Below are positions 32,322 through 41,901 of a stretch of DNA of 42,775 bases, piece by piece. How positions within the stretch are numbered: position 1 is the first letter of the stretch; each line of letters opens with the position of its first letter. The notes beneath the pieces were generated by a model, which had not been told where the DNA came from, made no database searches, and saw nothing but the letters and a program-made list of their open reading frames with translations. Where the stretch lies: NCBI GenBank assembly GCA_944326535.1, contig CALVEJ010000009.1:1-42775 (forward strand). Reading direction: 5' to 3'. The DNA is from Candidatus Gastranaerophilales bacterium (GTDB lineage: Bacteria > Cyanobacteriota > Vampirovibrionia > Gastranaerophilales > Gastranaerophilaceae). Both the position numbers and the translations under genes were made by a program.

Positions 32322-32972
32322 ATGAAAAAACATATGATATGGCTAGTTGAACTGCTTGTATGGGGAATAATTATATTCTCCGTATTATTTGTTTCGCTGT
32401 TTATATACAACAAAAATGTTAGTGAAAAATACACGTATTATGTTTTCTTCAAAGATGTTGACGGACTCATAAAAGGTTCACCTGTAAAAATTCAGGGATA
32501 TCAGGTAGGATATGTTTCAAATATATCTATAGTGAATGAAGATGTATTTGTGACATTTATAATTACTGATCATGATGTGGAAATGCCGCAGCAGCTTGCC
32601 GCAAGTGTCGAATTTACAGGCATGGGCGGTTCAAAATCCCTGGAGCTGTTTGTTCCACCTCAGGATGCAAAAAACAAAAATCTTATTACGACAAAAGAAC
32701 CCAGAAGAATTAACGACTTTTATGTGTACCAAAATCAAATTGCACAAAATATAGTAACAATGACATCTGATTTTATGAGAATGTTTAATGACAAAACAAG
32801 CGGAAAAGTAAAAAATTTTATTTCAAATCCGGCTTTAATAAGAGATACAAATTCCGCATTGGATTCAATTAGCAAACAAGAATTAAAAATCCTAAAAATT
32901 ATGGAGAAAAAGAGAAACAATGACAAACAACGTGACAATAGTGAACCATCCGCTATGCGAACACAACCTTAG
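32322..32972 (+). CDS. MlaD/Mce-domain protein
   Basis: Likely part of a lipid transporter between inner and outer membranes. 216 residues from the ATG at 32322: one N-terminal membrane anchor (MIWLVELLVWGIIIFSVLFV), then an Mce domain (~30-125) with VFFKDVDGLIKGSPVKIQGY, QVGYVSNISI and FTGMGGSKSLELFVP, then a helical tail. I prefer this start over the ATG at 32307 because of the -10 spacing. MlaE/MlaF (permease and ATPase) are not adjacent. The 3' end overlaps upp by 53 bases, and the hydrophilic last 17 residues (NNDKQRDNSEPSAMRTQP region) are read from the beginning of upp in another frame. Confidence 0.85.
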   Translation: MKKHMIWLVELLVWGIIIFSVLFVSLFIYNKNVSEKYTYYVFFKDVDGLIKGSPVKIQGYQVGYVSNISIVNEDVFVTFIITDHDVEMPQQLAASVEFTGMGGSKSLELFVPPQDAKNKNLITTKEPRRINDFYVYQNQIAQNIVTMTSDFMRMFNDKTSGKVKNFISNPALIRDTNSALDSISKQELKILKIMEKKRNNDKQRDNSEPSAMRTQP

Positions 32973-33576
32973 TGTAATAAGAGACAAAGATATAAACTCT
33001 GACGGATTTAAAAATTCAATGAAACGGCTTGCTACCATTTTAATATTGGAAGCAACAAAAAATCTTCCGCTAAAAGAATATTCTGTAACAACACCGATAA
33101 AAACCTGCAGAGCAAACAAAATCAGCGATGAATACAAAATCATTTTTGCGCCGATCCTGCGTGCGGGATTGGCAATTTCTGAGGCTGCAGCGGAAATTGT
33201 GCCCGATGCAAGCATACAGCATGTGGGCATGTATAGAGATGAAACCACACTGGAACCGGTATGGTATTACGACAAAACACCTGTTCACTATTCGGATCCT
33301 GAGCATATTAAAGTCTTTATTCTCGACCCGATGCTGGCTACCGGAAACTCTGCGCATGCTGCAATTTCTCTGTTTTTGAAAAAGGGAATATTGATGGAAA
33401 ATCTTGTCTTTGTTTCAATACTCAGCGCTCCTGAGGGAATAAACCTGTTAACAAAAGACTTTCCCGATCTAAAAATAATAACTGCCAAAATTGACGAGCG
33501 TTTAAATGAAAGAGGATACATTGTCCCCGGACTGGGAGATGCAGGTGATCGTCTTTTTAATACATTTGAGAAATAA
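32920..33576 (+). CDS. upp: Uracil phosphoribosyltransferase
   Basis: Salvages uracil with PRPP to UMP. 218 residues with the typical opening VTIVNHPLCEHNLSVIRD, LRAGLAISEAAAEIVP, HVGMYRDETTLEPVWYY, the PRPP loop VFILDPMLATGNSA and the C-terminal RGYIVPGLGDAGDRLFNT uracil-binding end. Starting at the ATG at 32920 places 53 bases inside the Mce gene; the family start supports it. pgeF begins one base after its stop. Confidence 0.96.
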   Translation: MTNNVTIVNHPLCEHNLSVIRDKDINSDGFKNSMKRLATILILEATKNLPLKEYSVTTPIKTCRANKISDEYKIIFAPILRAGLAISEAAAEIVPDASIQHVGMYRDETTLEPVWYYDKTPVHYSDPEHIKVFILDPMLATGNSAHAAISLFLKKGILMENLVFVSILSAPEGINLLTKDFPDLKIITAKIDERLNERGYIVPGLGDAGDRLFNTFEK

Positions 33577-33577
33577 T

Positions 33578-34330
33578 ATGTTTTTCTATAACTACGTAAA
33601 TAACAAAAAAATTCTTCAATCAGATATTTTACCGAAAAACAAAGTACAGCATCTTTTTACTACAAGAGAAAGCGTTGTTACAGCTAAAGATGCAGCGGAG
33701 CTTGAACAAAAATGTAAAGAAAATCTTATTGATATAGCAGATTTTCTTTCTGTTAATCCTGATAACATAATTGTTCCGCAGCAAACACACTCATCAAATA
33801 TAGAAACAGCAAAGAAAAACAAAAGCTATCCAGATACGGATGCACTTATTTTAGAAGATTCGGATATTGCAATATTGCTAAATTTTGCAGACTGTACTCC
33901 GGTCATTTTATATGACGAAAAGAATAATATAGGAGCCATTGCCCATGCAGGGTGGAGGGGTACGGCTTCAGCTATTGTCCCCAAAGTAGTAAAACAACTA
34001 CAGCAAAACTATAATACACAAACCGAAGATATAATTGCTGTAATTGGTCCTGCAATATCACTGAAAAATTATCAGGTAAACATTGATGTATTTGAAAAAG
34101 TAAAAAATACTCTAACAAAAGAATATGATGATTTTTTCAAATATGATAAACTCCATGAAAAATACAATATTGATTTAAAAACGGTAAATGAACATCAGCT
34201 TGAAGAATTAGGCGTAAAGAGAATTGACAAGTGCAACTATTGTACTTATGATGCCGTTGATATATTCTTTTCATATAGACGGGAAAACGGAAAAACAGCA
34301 CGACATAGTGCAATATTGAAATTAAATTAA
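33578..34330 (+). CDS. pgeF: Peptidoglycan editing factor / laccase-domain protein
   Basis: Family YfiH/PgeF (old name polyphenol oxidase), reported to remove misincorporated residues from peptidoglycan precursors and also to have purine nucleoside activities. 250 residues from the ATG at 33578, one base after the upp stop. Metal ligands are visible: H71 (VPQQTHSSNI), C106 (NFADCTPVIL) and H123 (AIAHAGWRGTA). The C-terminal part has CTYDAVDIFFSYRRENG, as expected. A longer in-frame start at 33506 lies within upp and has no family support. Confidence 0.93.
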   Translation: MFFYNYVNNKKILQSDILPKNKVQHLFTTRESVVTAKDAAELEQKCKENLIDIADFLSVNPDNIIVPQQTHSSNIETAKKNKSYPDTDALILEDSDIAILLNFADCTPVILYDEKNNIGAIAHAGWRGTASAIVPKVVKQLQQNYNTQTEDIIAVIGPAISLKNYQVNIDVFEKVKNTLTKEYDDFFKYDKLHEKYNIDLKTVNEHQLEELGVKRIDKCNYCTYDAVDIFFSYRRENGKTARHSAILKLN

Positions 34331-34360
34331 ACAAATAAATAATATTAGGGGAGCTAAATA

Positions 34361-35677
34361 ATGTCAGTTATAGACAAACTATCATCTATCAGCGATACAC
34401 TAAGCGAAGTTTTTAAATTTGCGACGGAAAATCAGGAAATTAAAGAAGATTTTGAGGAATATCTGAAAACAATAGGGCTTTATAATGCACCGGCATCACA
34501 GGTTAATTCGGTCATAGTTTCTTACGTTTTTGAGCGTGTTTTTCACAAAGGTGCCGATACGGTTTTTTCAATGTTTTTGAAAGAAAAACAAGATATTGAT
34601 TCGCAGACAAAAAAAATTGTCGAAGCTCTGCAGCAGTCTATAGATGCACTATTTGAAGTCAAAAACATACACAAAAACGGATTTGATCTTGACAATCTTG
34701 TAAATGAAAAAAAATACTTTGCGATGCCGCTTGTAAAAATGAGCCACCTAAAAGGAATTTACAAAGGCTCTTATATGCTCGCAAGGATTTTTCCGTTTGA
34801 AAATGAGTATTACATAATAGAAATCAGAGAAACATTCTCGTCTCTTGATAAAAACAGAGTATTGAAATATGCCGTTGCCAAAATAATTGAGCAGCCGGAA
34901 AATCTATACAAAGACAACAAAGACAAAATAAATGAAATAGAAAATGAAATTTCAAAATTTACGGAAAAATTTATTGATTGCTTTGGTACAGATGAAATAA
35001 TTACAACAAACGAATTTGTTGACCAGCTTATAAGCGACTTTAACGATTATTATTTTGGTGTAGAAGAGGCAAAGACACCCGAAGAGATTAAAGAGCTTGT
35101 AAAACCTATAGAAAGTTTTTCTTATTTTAAAGTACCTGAATTTAACAGTACATATGACAACTATATCGAATCATCAATGGCTGGTTTCAGCAGCCATAGC
35201 AAAAAATATGATGTAGGCGTAATCTTTGACAAAGAGTCAGGCATGTTTATTGTTCCTTTTTACGGAACACTATGTCATATTTGCAAAACGGAAAATTACA
35301 AAGAAATTGAAGGCTGGTCGGAATGCATAAAATCATTTATTGAAAATGACAAAATTCCTGCATCACTGGTAAAAAGAGTTTCGGACAAATATCCGTCATT
35401 TGTTAATATCCTAAATGACCTGTATGAAACAAATATGAGCATTGATGAATATCTGGAAAAATACAAAATAGACTATTTGAAAAATAAAATATATTCACCA
35501 ACAAGTGTTCTATACTCATCAAAGGCATTTGGCGATCTGATGGGCTTTATTCCAAGCGAAGAAGAAACAAAAGCAAAAGAGATACAAAAGAACTTTGGTT
35601 CATCTGTGGGAAGAAATGACCCATGTCCCTGCGGAAGCGGTAAAAAATATAAAAAATGCTGCGGAGCTATGGTATAA
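34361..35677 (+). CDS. SEC-C motif protein with unknown N-terminal domain
   Basis: 438 residues. Only the last ~20 are recognisable: the zinc-binding SEC-C motif [19 protein letters not shown], known from the SecA C-terminus and many unrelated proteins. The rest is soluble, acidic and mostly helical ([39 protein letters not shown]), with no domain I can name. There is no signal peptide. GGGGAG precedes the ATG. It sits between pgeF and the uracil-DNA glycosylase; spacing of ~30 bases on both sides suggests co-transcription. Binding of a nucleic acid or ribosome/SecB partner through SEC-C is possible but unproven. Confidence 0.7.
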   Translation: MSVIDKLSSISDTLSEVFKFATENQEIKEDFEEYLKTIGLYNAPASQVNSVIVSYVFERVFHKGADTVFSMFLKEKQDIDSQTKKIVEALQQSIDALFEVKNIHKNGFDLDNLVNEKKYFAMPLVKMSHLKGIYKGSYMLARIFPFENEYYIIEIRETFSSLDKNRVLKYAVAKIIEQPENLYKDNKDKINEIENEISKFTEKFIDCFGTDEIITTNEFVDQLISDFNDYYFGVEEAKTPEEIKELVKPIESFSYFKVPEFNSTYDNYIESSMAGFSSHSKKYDVGVIFDKESGMFIVPFYGTLCHICKTENYKEIEGWSECIKSFIENDKIPASLVKRVSDKYPSFVNILNDLYETNMSIDEYLEKYKIDYLKNKIYSPTSVLYSSKAFGDLMGFIPSEEETKAKEIQKNFGSSVGRNDPCPCGSGKKYKKCCGAMV

Positions 35678-35713
35678 TCTGATATACATATTATTTTTAC
35701 CGAAAGGATACAA

Positions 35714-36346
35714 ATGGAACATCTTCTGACAAAAATATCTTGTTCAACAACTGAGGAAAAAGAAAAAGCACTAAAAGAACTTCAAAATGTTTGTACACAA
35801 TGCAAAGCATGTGAATTGTATAAAACAAGGACAAGTACCGTTTTTTCAGACGGAAGTGCATCTGCACGGATTATGCTGATAGGAGAAGCTCCCGGAGCAG
35901 ATGAAGATGCAACTGGAACACCATTTGTCGGCAGAGCAGGTCAATTGCTGAACACTTTTTTAGAAGAAGCCGGAATTGACAGAAAAAAAGATCTTTATAT
36001 CTGCAACACAATAAAATGCCGTCCGCCGCAAAACAGAGTACCCACAAATGAAGAAAAAGCCGCATGCCAGGCTTATCTGATGGGACAAATTTCGATTGTA
36101 AACCCCAAAATTATCCTTCTTTGCGGTTCAACAGCAGCAAATTCATTTATTGATCAGGATTTTAAAATCTCTCAGATAAGGGGAAAATGGCTTAATATTT
36201 TTGAAAATATTGAAGTTATGGCTATTTTTCATCCGTCTTACCTGCTCAGAAACCATTCTCTTGAACAGGGCAGCCCAAGATGGCTGATGAAAAAAGATTT
36301 GGAGAATATAAAAAACAAACTTGATGAAATAAAATCAAATATCTAA
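35714..36346 (+). CDS. Type-4 uracil-DNA glycosylase (4Fe-4S)
   Basis: Removes uracil from DNA. 210 residues. The Fe-S cysteines are C30 and C33 (CTQCKACELYKTRT), C102 (NTIKCRPPQNR) and C118 (EKAACQAYL). Motif I is IGEAPGADEDATGTPFVGRA and motif II is AIFHPSYLLRN. These place it in the thermophile/bacterial family 4 UDG rather than Ung. AAAGGA precedes the ATG. Another 4Fe-4S repair enzyme, Nth, lies 3.3 kb downstream. Confidence 0.94.
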   Translation: MEHLLTKISCSTTEEKEKALKELQNVCTQCKACELYKTRTSTVFSDGSASARIMLIGEAPGADEDATGTPFVGRAGQLLNTFLEEAGIDRKKDLYICNTIKCRPPQNRVPTNEEKAACQAYLMGQISIVNPKIILLCGSTAANSFIDQDFKISQIRGKWLNIFENIEVMAIFHPSYLLRNHSLEQGSPRWLMKKDLENIKNKLDEIKSNI

Positions 36347-36425
36347 TAACTGTTTATACTCATATATATCTCTGTTTTTCTGTTACAATAAGAATTATGC
36401 AATACTTATTGAGGATATTTGAAAG

Positions 36426-37655
36426 ATGGAAGAAAGATTTGTTTTAAAAGAAGAATTTATAAAACAGGCTGAATCAGTTTCAAGAGGTGCAGAACTTCTA
36501 CCCGGAGGAATAAAAGAACTTGCCATAAAAATGCAAAAATCCGCTGAATCAGGAAAGCCTATACGTGTAAAACTCGGTATGGACCCGACAAGACCTGACT
36601 TGCATCTCGGACACACGGTTGTAATGAGAAAACTCAAAAAATTTCAGGAACTCGGACACAAAATTGTTCTGCTCGTAGGCGGAGCCACAGCAATGGTAGG
36701 CGATCCGTCAGGAAAATCAGAAACCAGACCGGCTCTGACAAAAGAGCAGGTTGAAGAAAATGCAAAAACATATTTTGAACAAATGTCCAAGGTTCTTGAC
36801 ACATCTAAGGCTGAAGTCGTAAACAATGCGGATTGGCTGCATAAAATGAAGCTGACAGACCTTCTCAAGCTTGCTTCAAATGTAACTGTTGCTCAAATGA
36901 TGACAAGAGATGACTTTGCAAAAAGATATGCAGAGGGCAAACCAATAGCAATTCATGAGTTCTTCTACCCTCTTATGCAGGCATACGACTCAGTTGCCAT
37001 AGATGCGGATATAGAAATTGGAGGTACCGACCAGAGATTTAATGTGCTTCTCGGCAGAGAAATTCAAGAGGCTTACGGGAAACCGAATCCGCAAATGGTA
37101 ATGCTTCTTCCTCTTCTTGAAGGTACAGACGGGCTTGTTAAAATGTCAAAAACATATCCGGAACACTGCATATCATTAACAGATTCCGCAAAAGATATGT
37201 ACGGAAAACTTATGTCAATTCCAGATACATTGATTATGAGATACTACTCGCTTCTTACTGATATTTCAGACGATGAACTGAAACAAATAGAAGAAAAACT
37301 TAAAACTGAAAACCCCAGAGACATAAAAATGAAACTCGCATATACAATTACAAATGAATATCATTCTGATGAAGAAACAAAAAAAGCTCAGGATGAATTT
37401 GTTAATGTAGTGCAAAATAAAGGAATACCCGAAGATATTGAGTCATTCAAACTGAGTGAAAATAAAAACATTCTGGATCTGCTTTTAGAACTCGGTTTTG
37501 TAGCCAGCAAGGGTGAAGCCAAAAGACTAATTGCCGGAGGCGGAGTAAAATTGGATAATGAAAAAATATCGGATATTTCAACAACCATTGAAACATCTTC
37601 TTTACCCAAAATACTCCAAGCGGGAAAAAGAAAATTTATGAAACTTGAAAAATAG
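36426..37655 (+). CDS. tyrS: Tyrosyl-tRNA synthetase
   Basis: Charges tRNA-Tyr. 409 residues: class I HIGH motif as HLGH (60-63) in RPDLHLGHTVVMRKL, GDPSGKSETRP, YPLMQAYDSVAI, GGTDQRFNVLLGRE and the KMSKS motif as KMSKT (239-243). A C-terminal S4 RNA-binding domain (~342-409) has LGFVASKGEAKRLIAGGGVK. The variant resembles TyrZ-type enzymes. GAGG lies 11 bases and GAAAG directly upstream of the ATG. The 79-base gap before it is too short for a T-box; a TACAAT-like -10 is present. It is followed by cysK after 9 bases. Confidence 0.95.
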   Translation: MEERFVLKEEFIKQAESVSRGAELLPGGIKELAIKMQKSAESGKPIRVKLGMDPTRPDLHLGHTVVMRKLKKFQELGHKIVLLVGGATAMVGDPSGKSETRPALTKEQVEENAKTYFEQMSKVLDTSKAEVVNNADWLHKMKLTDLLKLASNVTVAQMMTRDDFAKRYAEGKPIAIHEFFYPLMQAYDSVAIDADIEIGGTDQRFNVLLGREIQEAYGKPNPQMVMLLPLLEGTDGLVKMSKTYPEHCISLTDSAKDMYGKLMSIPDTLIMRYYSLLTDISDDELKQIEEKLKTENPRDIKMKLAYTITNEYHSDEETKKAQDEFVNVVQNKGIPEDIESFKLSENKNILDLLLELGFVASKGEAKRLIAGGGVKLDNEKISDISTTIETSSLPKILQAGKRKFMKLEK

Positions 37656-37664
37656 GTCATATTA

Positions 37665-38612
37665 ATGCAAAAAATACAAGCAAATATACACTCAAATATT
37701 CTTTCTCTTATCGGGAGCACTCCATTGGTCAGACTGAATAAAATAAACAAAGGTTTTGCTGATGTAGTTGTAAAGCTTGAATATTTTAATCCGGCGGGTT
37801 CTGTAAAAGACAGAGCAGCACTGCATATGATAGAAAAAGCAGAAAGAGAGGGCCTTGTCGATAAAGATACAGTAATTGTTGAACCGACAAGCGGAAATAC
37901 CGGCATTGGACTCGCTCTTGTATGTGCTGTTAAGGGATATCAGCTGATTCTTACTATGCCGGAGAACATGAGTACTGAAAGAAGAAAAATGCTCTCAGCA
38001 TACGGTGCGGATATAGTTCTTACACCAGCCGAAGCAGGTATGAAAGGAGCAGTCAACGAAGCAATGAGAATTGCGGATCATTTCCCAAAAAGCTTTATTC
38101 CTTCACAATTTTCAAATCCTGCCAATCCCGAAATACACGAACTTACGACAGCACAGGAAATTATTAAAGATACCGAAGGAAAAATTGACATTTTTGTTGC
38201 ATCATTTGGTACCGGCGGTACAATTTCAGGTGTAGGCAAGGCGCTAAAGAAATTTAATCCGCAAATACAGATTATAGGCATAGAACCGGAAGAAAGCCCT
38301 CTTGTAACTCAAGGCATAGCCAGACCGCATGCAATACAGGGCATAGGAGCAAACTTTATTCCGAAAAACCTAAATCAGGATTTTATAGACAAAATAGTGA
38401 CAGTTTCAGGAAAACATGCAATAGAAACTTCTATAGAAATGTCCAGAAAAGAAGGTATCTGCTGCGGTATTTCTTCAGGTGCAAATGTATATGCCGCATT
38501 GGAACTATCAAACAAAGAAGAAAACAGAGACAAACTTATTGTTGCAATAACCGCAGATTATGGAGAAAGATATCTTTCAACACCATTGTTTGATACTGGA
38601 GCAACACTTTAA
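37665..38612 (+). CDS. cysK: Cysteine synthase A (O-acetylserine sulfhydrylase)
   Basis: Makes cysteine from O-acetylserine and sulfide with PLP. 315 residues: [11 protein letters not shown], the PLP-lysine motif [19 protein letters not shown], the substrate loop [24 protein letters not shown]-like region, the phosphate-binding [16 protein letters not shown] and [12 protein letters not shown]. It is 9 bases after tyrS and 10 bases before cysE, so the pair encoding the cysteine synthase complex is co-expressed. The end [14 protein letters not shown] is canonical. Confidence 0.95.
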   Translation: MQKIQANIHSNILSLIGSTPLVRLNKINKGFADVVVKLEYFNPAGSVKDRAALHMIEKAEREGLVDKDTVIVEPTSGNTGIGLALVCAVKGYQLILTMPENMSTERRKMLSAYGADIVLTPAEAGMKGAVNEAMRIADHFPKSFIPSQFSNPANPEIHELTTAQEIIKDTEGKIDIFVASFGTGGTISGVGKALKKFNPQIQIIGIEPEESPLVTQGIARPHAIQGIGANFIPKNLNQDFIDKIVTVSGKHAIETSIEMSRKEGICCGISSGANVYAALELSNKEENRDKLIVAITADYGERYLSTPLFDTGATL

Positions 38613-38622
38613 GGCGGATAAA

Positions 38623-39285
38623 ATGCTTTTTAAACGTGCATTATTACAAATCAAAGAAGACATAAAAACTATTTACGAAAAAGATCCTGCTGCGACAAAT
38701 ATTGTAGAAGTCTTTTTGTGCTATCCGGGTTTACATGCTCTTATTGCTCACAGAATTGCGCACAAATTAAGATACTGGGGTATACCGGTTATACCAAGGC
38801 TTATTTCTTATTGGAGCAGAATTTTTACCGGTATAGAAATCCACCCGGGAGCACGCATTGGAAGAAGATTTTTTATTGACCATGGAATGGGTGTTGTAAT
38901 AGGGGAAACTACATACATTGGTGACGATGTCCTGTTGTATCAGGGCGTAACGCTTGGCGGTACAGGCAAAGAACATGGAAAAAGGCACCCTACTCTCGAA
39001 GACAATGTAATTGTCGGAGCGGGGGCAAAGATATTGGGAAATCTGACAATAGGAAAGAACTCAAGAATAGGTGCAGGCTCGGTTGTCGTTGATGATGTAC
39101 CGGCTGATTCAACAGTTGTAGGTATTCCGGGACGAGTTGTTCATCAAAGAGTAATGATAAACGGACAATTGCAGCACAACAGACTTCCTGACCCTGTCAA
39201 ATGCCAGCTCAACAGACTTACGTATGAAGTTCAGGAAATAAAAGAACAGTTAAATATCAAAACTTCCGGAAAAACAGACTGTTAA
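38623..39285 (+). CDS. cysE: Serine O-acetyltransferase (short EpsC type)
   Basis: Acetylates serine with acetyl-CoA, feeding CysK. 220 residues from the ATG at 38623, preceded by AAGGCGG; an in-frame ATG at 38560 would overlap cysK and add 21 unrelated residues. A short N-terminal helical part ([36 protein letters not shown]) is followed by left-handed beta-helix repeats with catalytic histidines ([40 protein letters not shown]). A C-terminal helical extension ([17 protein letters not shown]) follows. The short N-terminus is the Gram-positive/cyanobacterial style. Confidence 0.94.
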   Translation: MLFKRALLQIKEDIKTIYEKDPAATNIVEVFLCYPGLHALIAHRIAHKLRYWGIPVIPRLISYWSRIFTGIEIHPGARIGRRFFIDHGMGVVIGETTYIGDDVLLYQGVTLGGTGKEHGKRHPTLEDNVIVGAGAKILGNLTIGKNSRIGAGSVVVDDVPADSTVVGIPGRVVHQRVMINGQLQHNRLPDPVKCQLNRLTYEVQEIKEQLNIKTSGKTDC

Positions 39286-39339
39286 TATTAATTTTACACT
39301 TCTTAATTTTTTAAGGTATGTATTTTTTATATTTTTTTG

Positions 39340-39345
39340 TATAAT
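39340..39345 (+). promoter_or_regulatory. -10 box of the ferredoxin gene
   Basis: TATAAT preceded by TG (TTTGTATAAT); no clear -35. The ~45-base leader contains GGG-TTGTC-CCCCCC, a possible small hairpin, before the AAAAGGAG ribosome site. Confidence 0.4.
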
Positions 39346-39396
39346 AATTTCATAGGGTTGTCCCCCCTAATTTATATAATTTAAAAGGAGAAAGAA

Positions 39397-39576
39397 ATGA
39401 AAGTAAAAATTAATGACGGATGCATAGCTTGCGGTGCTTGCGAATCAGTTTGCGATGCAGTATTTTCTATCGAAGATACAGCTGTAGTTAACGAAGCAGC
39501 AGTTGCCGGCAACGAAGATTGTGTTAAAGAAGCTGCTGAATCTTGCCCGGTAGGCGTTATCGAAGTAGAAGAATAA
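39397..39576 (+). CDS. Single-cluster 4Fe-4S ferredoxin
   Basis: A low-potential electron carrier of 59 residues. The cluster ligands are C9, C12, C15 (DGCIACGACESVC) and C52 (ESCPVGVIEVEE). C19 and C43 occupy the positions of the structural disulfide of Thermotoga maritima ferredoxin, which this protein resembles over its whole length, including a MKVK start and VEE end. The second cluster of clostridial ferredoxins is missing. AAAAGGAG gives a strong ribosome site, and it has its own promoter and terminator, so it is probably highly expressed. Such ferredoxins serve anaerobic oxidoreductases, hydrogenases and radical SAM enzymes. Confidence 0.95.
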   Translation: MKVKINDGCIACGACESVCDAVFSIEDTAVVNEAAVAGNEDCVKEAAESCPVGVIEVEE

Positions 39577-39608
39577 TTCTTTAACAAAAATCGATAAATA
39601 AATATTAA

Positions 39609-39642
39609 AACAGCTCTCATGTTTTCATGGGAGTTGTTTTTT
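39609..39642 (+). terminator. Ferredoxin terminator
   Basis: A 13-bp stem with two wobble pairs: AACAGCTCTCATG (39609-39621), TTTT loop, CATGGGAGTTGTT (39626-39638), then T's. The following nth start lies only 14 bases further. Confidence 0.9.
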
Positions 39643-39644
39643 GT

Positions 39645-39650
39645 TATAAA
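39645..39650 (+). promoter_or_regulatory. -10 box of nth, probably leaderless
   Basis: TATAAA ends exactly 6 bases before the nth ATG at 39657 and there is no ribosome site. It overlaps the tail of the ferredoxin terminator, so nth must start its own transcript here or be read through. Confidence 0.45.
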
Positions 39651-39656
39651 TAAAGC

Positions 39657-40310
39657 ATGAAAAGAAGCACTGAAAACATAGACAAAATCATATCCAATAT
39701 AAAAAATGCAAATCTTCCTCAAACAGAATTTGTAAAAATGATGGAGGAATTTCATGACCCTTTTAAGGTTCTTATATGCTGCATATTAAGCCTGAGAACA
39801 AATGACAAAACGACATATCCCTGCTCTTTGAGAATGCTTGAACTGGGTACTGAACCAAAAGACTTCTTAACCGTTGACGAAGAAACCTTAGCAAAAGCAA
39901 TTTATCCTGTCGGTTTCTACAAAAATAAAGCACGACAGATACTTGATATATCAAAAGAAATTGTTGAAAAATACAAAGGAAAAGTACCGGAGTCTATAGA
40001 AGAACTGGTAAAGTTCAAAGGAGTCGGAAGAAAAACAGCAAATCTTGTAATGGCAAAAGGCTTTGATAAACCAGCCATATGCGTAGATGTACATGTACAC
40101 CGAATATCAAACAGGCTGGGGTGGGTAAAAACATCTATTCCTGATGAAACTGAAATGGAATTGAGAAAACTTCTTCCTAAAAAGTACTGGCTTGATATAA
40201 ATACAATTTTAGTTACATTTGGACAGAATATTTGTAAACCGCAAAGACCGATGTGTGATAAATGCCCGATAAAAGAATACTGCGAAACATATGAAAACAA
40301 AAAAGACTGA
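39657..40310 (+). CDS. nth: Endonuclease III
   Basis: DNA glycosylase/AP lyase for oxidised pyrimidines. 217 residues. The helix-hairpin-helix has catalytic K126 (FKGVGRKTANLVM) and the GPD-type aspartate is D144 (ICVDVHVHRISNRLG). The 4Fe-4S loop has C193, C200, C203 and C209 (C-x6-C-x2-C-x5-C), the standard pattern. No Shine-Dalgarno sequence precedes the ATG; see the -10 box at 39645. The stop codon lies inside the stem of a bidirectional terminator. Confidence 0.95.
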   Translation: MKRSTENIDKIISNIKNANLPQTEFVKMMEEFHDPFKVLICCILSLRTNDKTTYPCSLRMLELGTEPKDFLTVDEETLAKAIYPVGFYKNKARQILDISKEIVEKYKGKVPESIEELVKFKGVGRKTANLVMAKGFDKPAICVDVHVHRISNRLGWVKTSIPDETEMELRKLLPKKYWLDINTILVTFGQNICKPQRPMCDKCPIKEYCETYENKKD

Positions 40311-40330
40311 TTAAAAATCAGTCTTTTTTA
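40301..40330. terminator. Bidirectional terminator between nth and the 91-residue gene
   Basis: Perfect stem AAAAGACTGATT (40301-40312), AAA loop, AATCAGTCTTTT (40316-40327), then T's; the A-run on the other side gives U's for the minus-strand gene. Confidence 0.92.
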
Positions 40331-40348
40331 TACTCCGATATTTCAAAA

Positions 40349-40624
40349 TTATTTTCTTCCGCCAGAGATGAAGTTAATTACATCGAACAAAGAATCTTTG
40401 ACAAATTCAACTGCAAGTTCCTGAACAGGTCTTTGATCAATATAATCAAATGCGATATAAAGCGGATCTCTTGAATTTTTAAATCTCATTCTTATATCTT
40501 TCTTATCAAGAACAGCAAGGCTTGCTTGAAGTTTGTTTTCCTGTTGAGCTTTTCTCAAAAGCGGTCTGAATTGTCCGTTTCCGCCTCTGTTATTATTTGT
40601 ATTTCCTGCTGGATTAATGCCCAT
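40349..40624 (-). CDS. Small hypothetical protein
   Basis: Not recognised. 91 residues from the ATG at 40624, with AGAGGA eight bases upstream; an in-frame TTG at 40630 is too close to the ribosome site. The N-terminus is G/N-rich and probably disordered (NPAGNTNNNRGGNGQ), followed by a charged helical part (RPLLRKAQQENKLQASLAVL, DPLYIAFDYIDQRPVQELAV) and FVKDSLFDVINFISGGRK. No signal peptide or membrane segment. It is a single gene facing nth across a shared terminator and divergent from lpxD. Confidence 0.7.
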   Translation of the reverse strand: MGINPAGNTNNNRGGNGQFRPLLRKAQQENKLQASLAVLDKKDIRMRFKNSRDPLYIAFDYIDQRPVQELAVEFVKDSLFDVINFISGGRK

Positions 40625-40812
40625 TTTCAAATTCCTCTTTATTCATTACTCTTACATATATATAAAGTTATATACTTTTAAAAAATTGCGTATATATTTT
40701 TTATATATTACAAAATTGTTACAAAATAATTTATATTAAATAAATATAAAATTTTTGGTAATTTTAGTTACTTGTATTACAATAATAAAAAGCCAGATTA
40801 AGGAGTAGAGAG

Positions 40813-41901
40813 ATGAAAACTTACAGAATAGAGGAAATTACAGAAATCGTAGGCGGTATTCTTACAAAAGTTGAAGACGCATCAATTGACAAACTCAGAC
40901 CGCCGCTGTTAGCTGACGAAAAAGCACTTGCACTCGCACTGTCAGAAGAAGAAATAGAAAATCTTTCAAAAACACAGGCAAAAGTTGCACTTGTTCCTCT
41001 TGGTGTCAATTTTGAACATATTTCAACAATTGAAGTTGAAAGACCGAGATTGGCAATGATGAAGCTCCTTCATCTCTTTTATGATGCACCGGATGCACCT
41101 ATTGGTATTCATCCGAGCGCAGTAATCCACCCTGATGCAAAAATCGGAGAAAATGTATCTATAGGACCGAATGTTGTTATTTCAAGAAATACGGTTATAG
41201 GAAATAATACAAAACTGCTTGCCAATATTTATATAGGCAAAAACTGCACTATCGGAGAAAATTGTTTATTTCACCCCGGCGTAAATATCGGTGACTGTTC
41301 ACAAATCGGAAACAGAGTAATACTACAGCACGGTGTAAGCATTGGTGCAGACGGTTTCAGCTTTGTAACAGAAAACCCGGATGTTATTGAACAGGCAAGA
41401 AAAGAAGGTGCCGTAAAAGAACAAAACACAAAACAAAAAGTATACAAAATTCCTTCTATCGGCGGTGTTGTAATATCTGATGATGTTGAAATAGGTGCAA
41501 ATACTTGTATTGACAGAGGTACTATTGAAAATACGGTAATAGGACCTCAAACAAAAATTGATAACCTTGTACAAATCGGACACAACTGTAAAGTTGGCGG
41601 TGCTTGTATGATAGTTTCACAAGCCGGTGTTGCAGGAAGCTGCAAAATCGGTGACAGAGTAGTAATTGCAGGTCAAGCAGGCTTGGCTGATCACCTTGAA
41701 ATCGGCTCTGATTCAATTGTTATGGCTCAAGCAGGCGTAACAAAATCATTCCCTGACAAGTCAATTATCATAGGCGCTCCGGCTGTTCCGAGAAAAGACT
41801 TTATCAAACAGCTAAAAATGCTAAAAGCTGCAGAAGAAGTTGTTGCAAAATTCAAAAAATACGAACATCTTCTTGAGTCATTTGAACAGGGAGAAAATTA
41901 A
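40813..41901 (+). CDS. lpxD: UDP-3-O-acylglucosamine N-acyltransferase
   Basis: Adds the N-linked hydroxyacyl chain from acyl-ACP in lipid A synthesis. 362 residues: an N-terminal ~100-residue alpha/beta domain; a left-handed beta-helix of hexapeptide repeats from ~100 ([20 protein letters not shown]); an insertion with [20 protein letters not shown]; the catalytic histidine in [13 protein letters not shown]; and [15 protein letters not shown]. The C-terminal helix ([20 protein letters not shown]) binds acyl-ACP. AAGGAG precedes the ATG. Its stop shares one base with lpxC, the usual gene order of lipid A operons. Confidence 0.95.
   Translation: MKTYRIEEITEIVGGILTKVEDASIDKLRPPLLADEKALALALSEEEIENLSKTQAKVALVPLGVNFEHISTIEVERPRLAMMKLLHLFYDAPDAPIGIHPSAVIHPDAKIGENVSIGPNVVISRNTVIGNNTKLLANIYIGKNCTIGENCLFHPGVNIGDCSQIGNRVILQHGVSIGADGFSFVTENPDVIEQARKEGAVKEQNTKQKVYKIPSIGGVVISDDVEIGANTCIDRGTIENTVIGPQTKIDNLVQIGHNCKVGGACMIVSQAGVAGSCKIGDRVVIAGQAGLADHLEIGSDSIVMAQAGVTKSFPDKSIIIGAPAVPRKDFIKQLKMLKAAEEVVAKFKKYEHLLESFEQGEN

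Noticed and set aside
36347-36425. T-box leader upstream of tyrS
   Set aside because: Too short at 79 bases and no terminator hairpin.
37388-37906. Minus-strand frame spanning the tyrS/cysK junction
   Set aside because: It runs antisense to two well-identified genes with no independent evidence.
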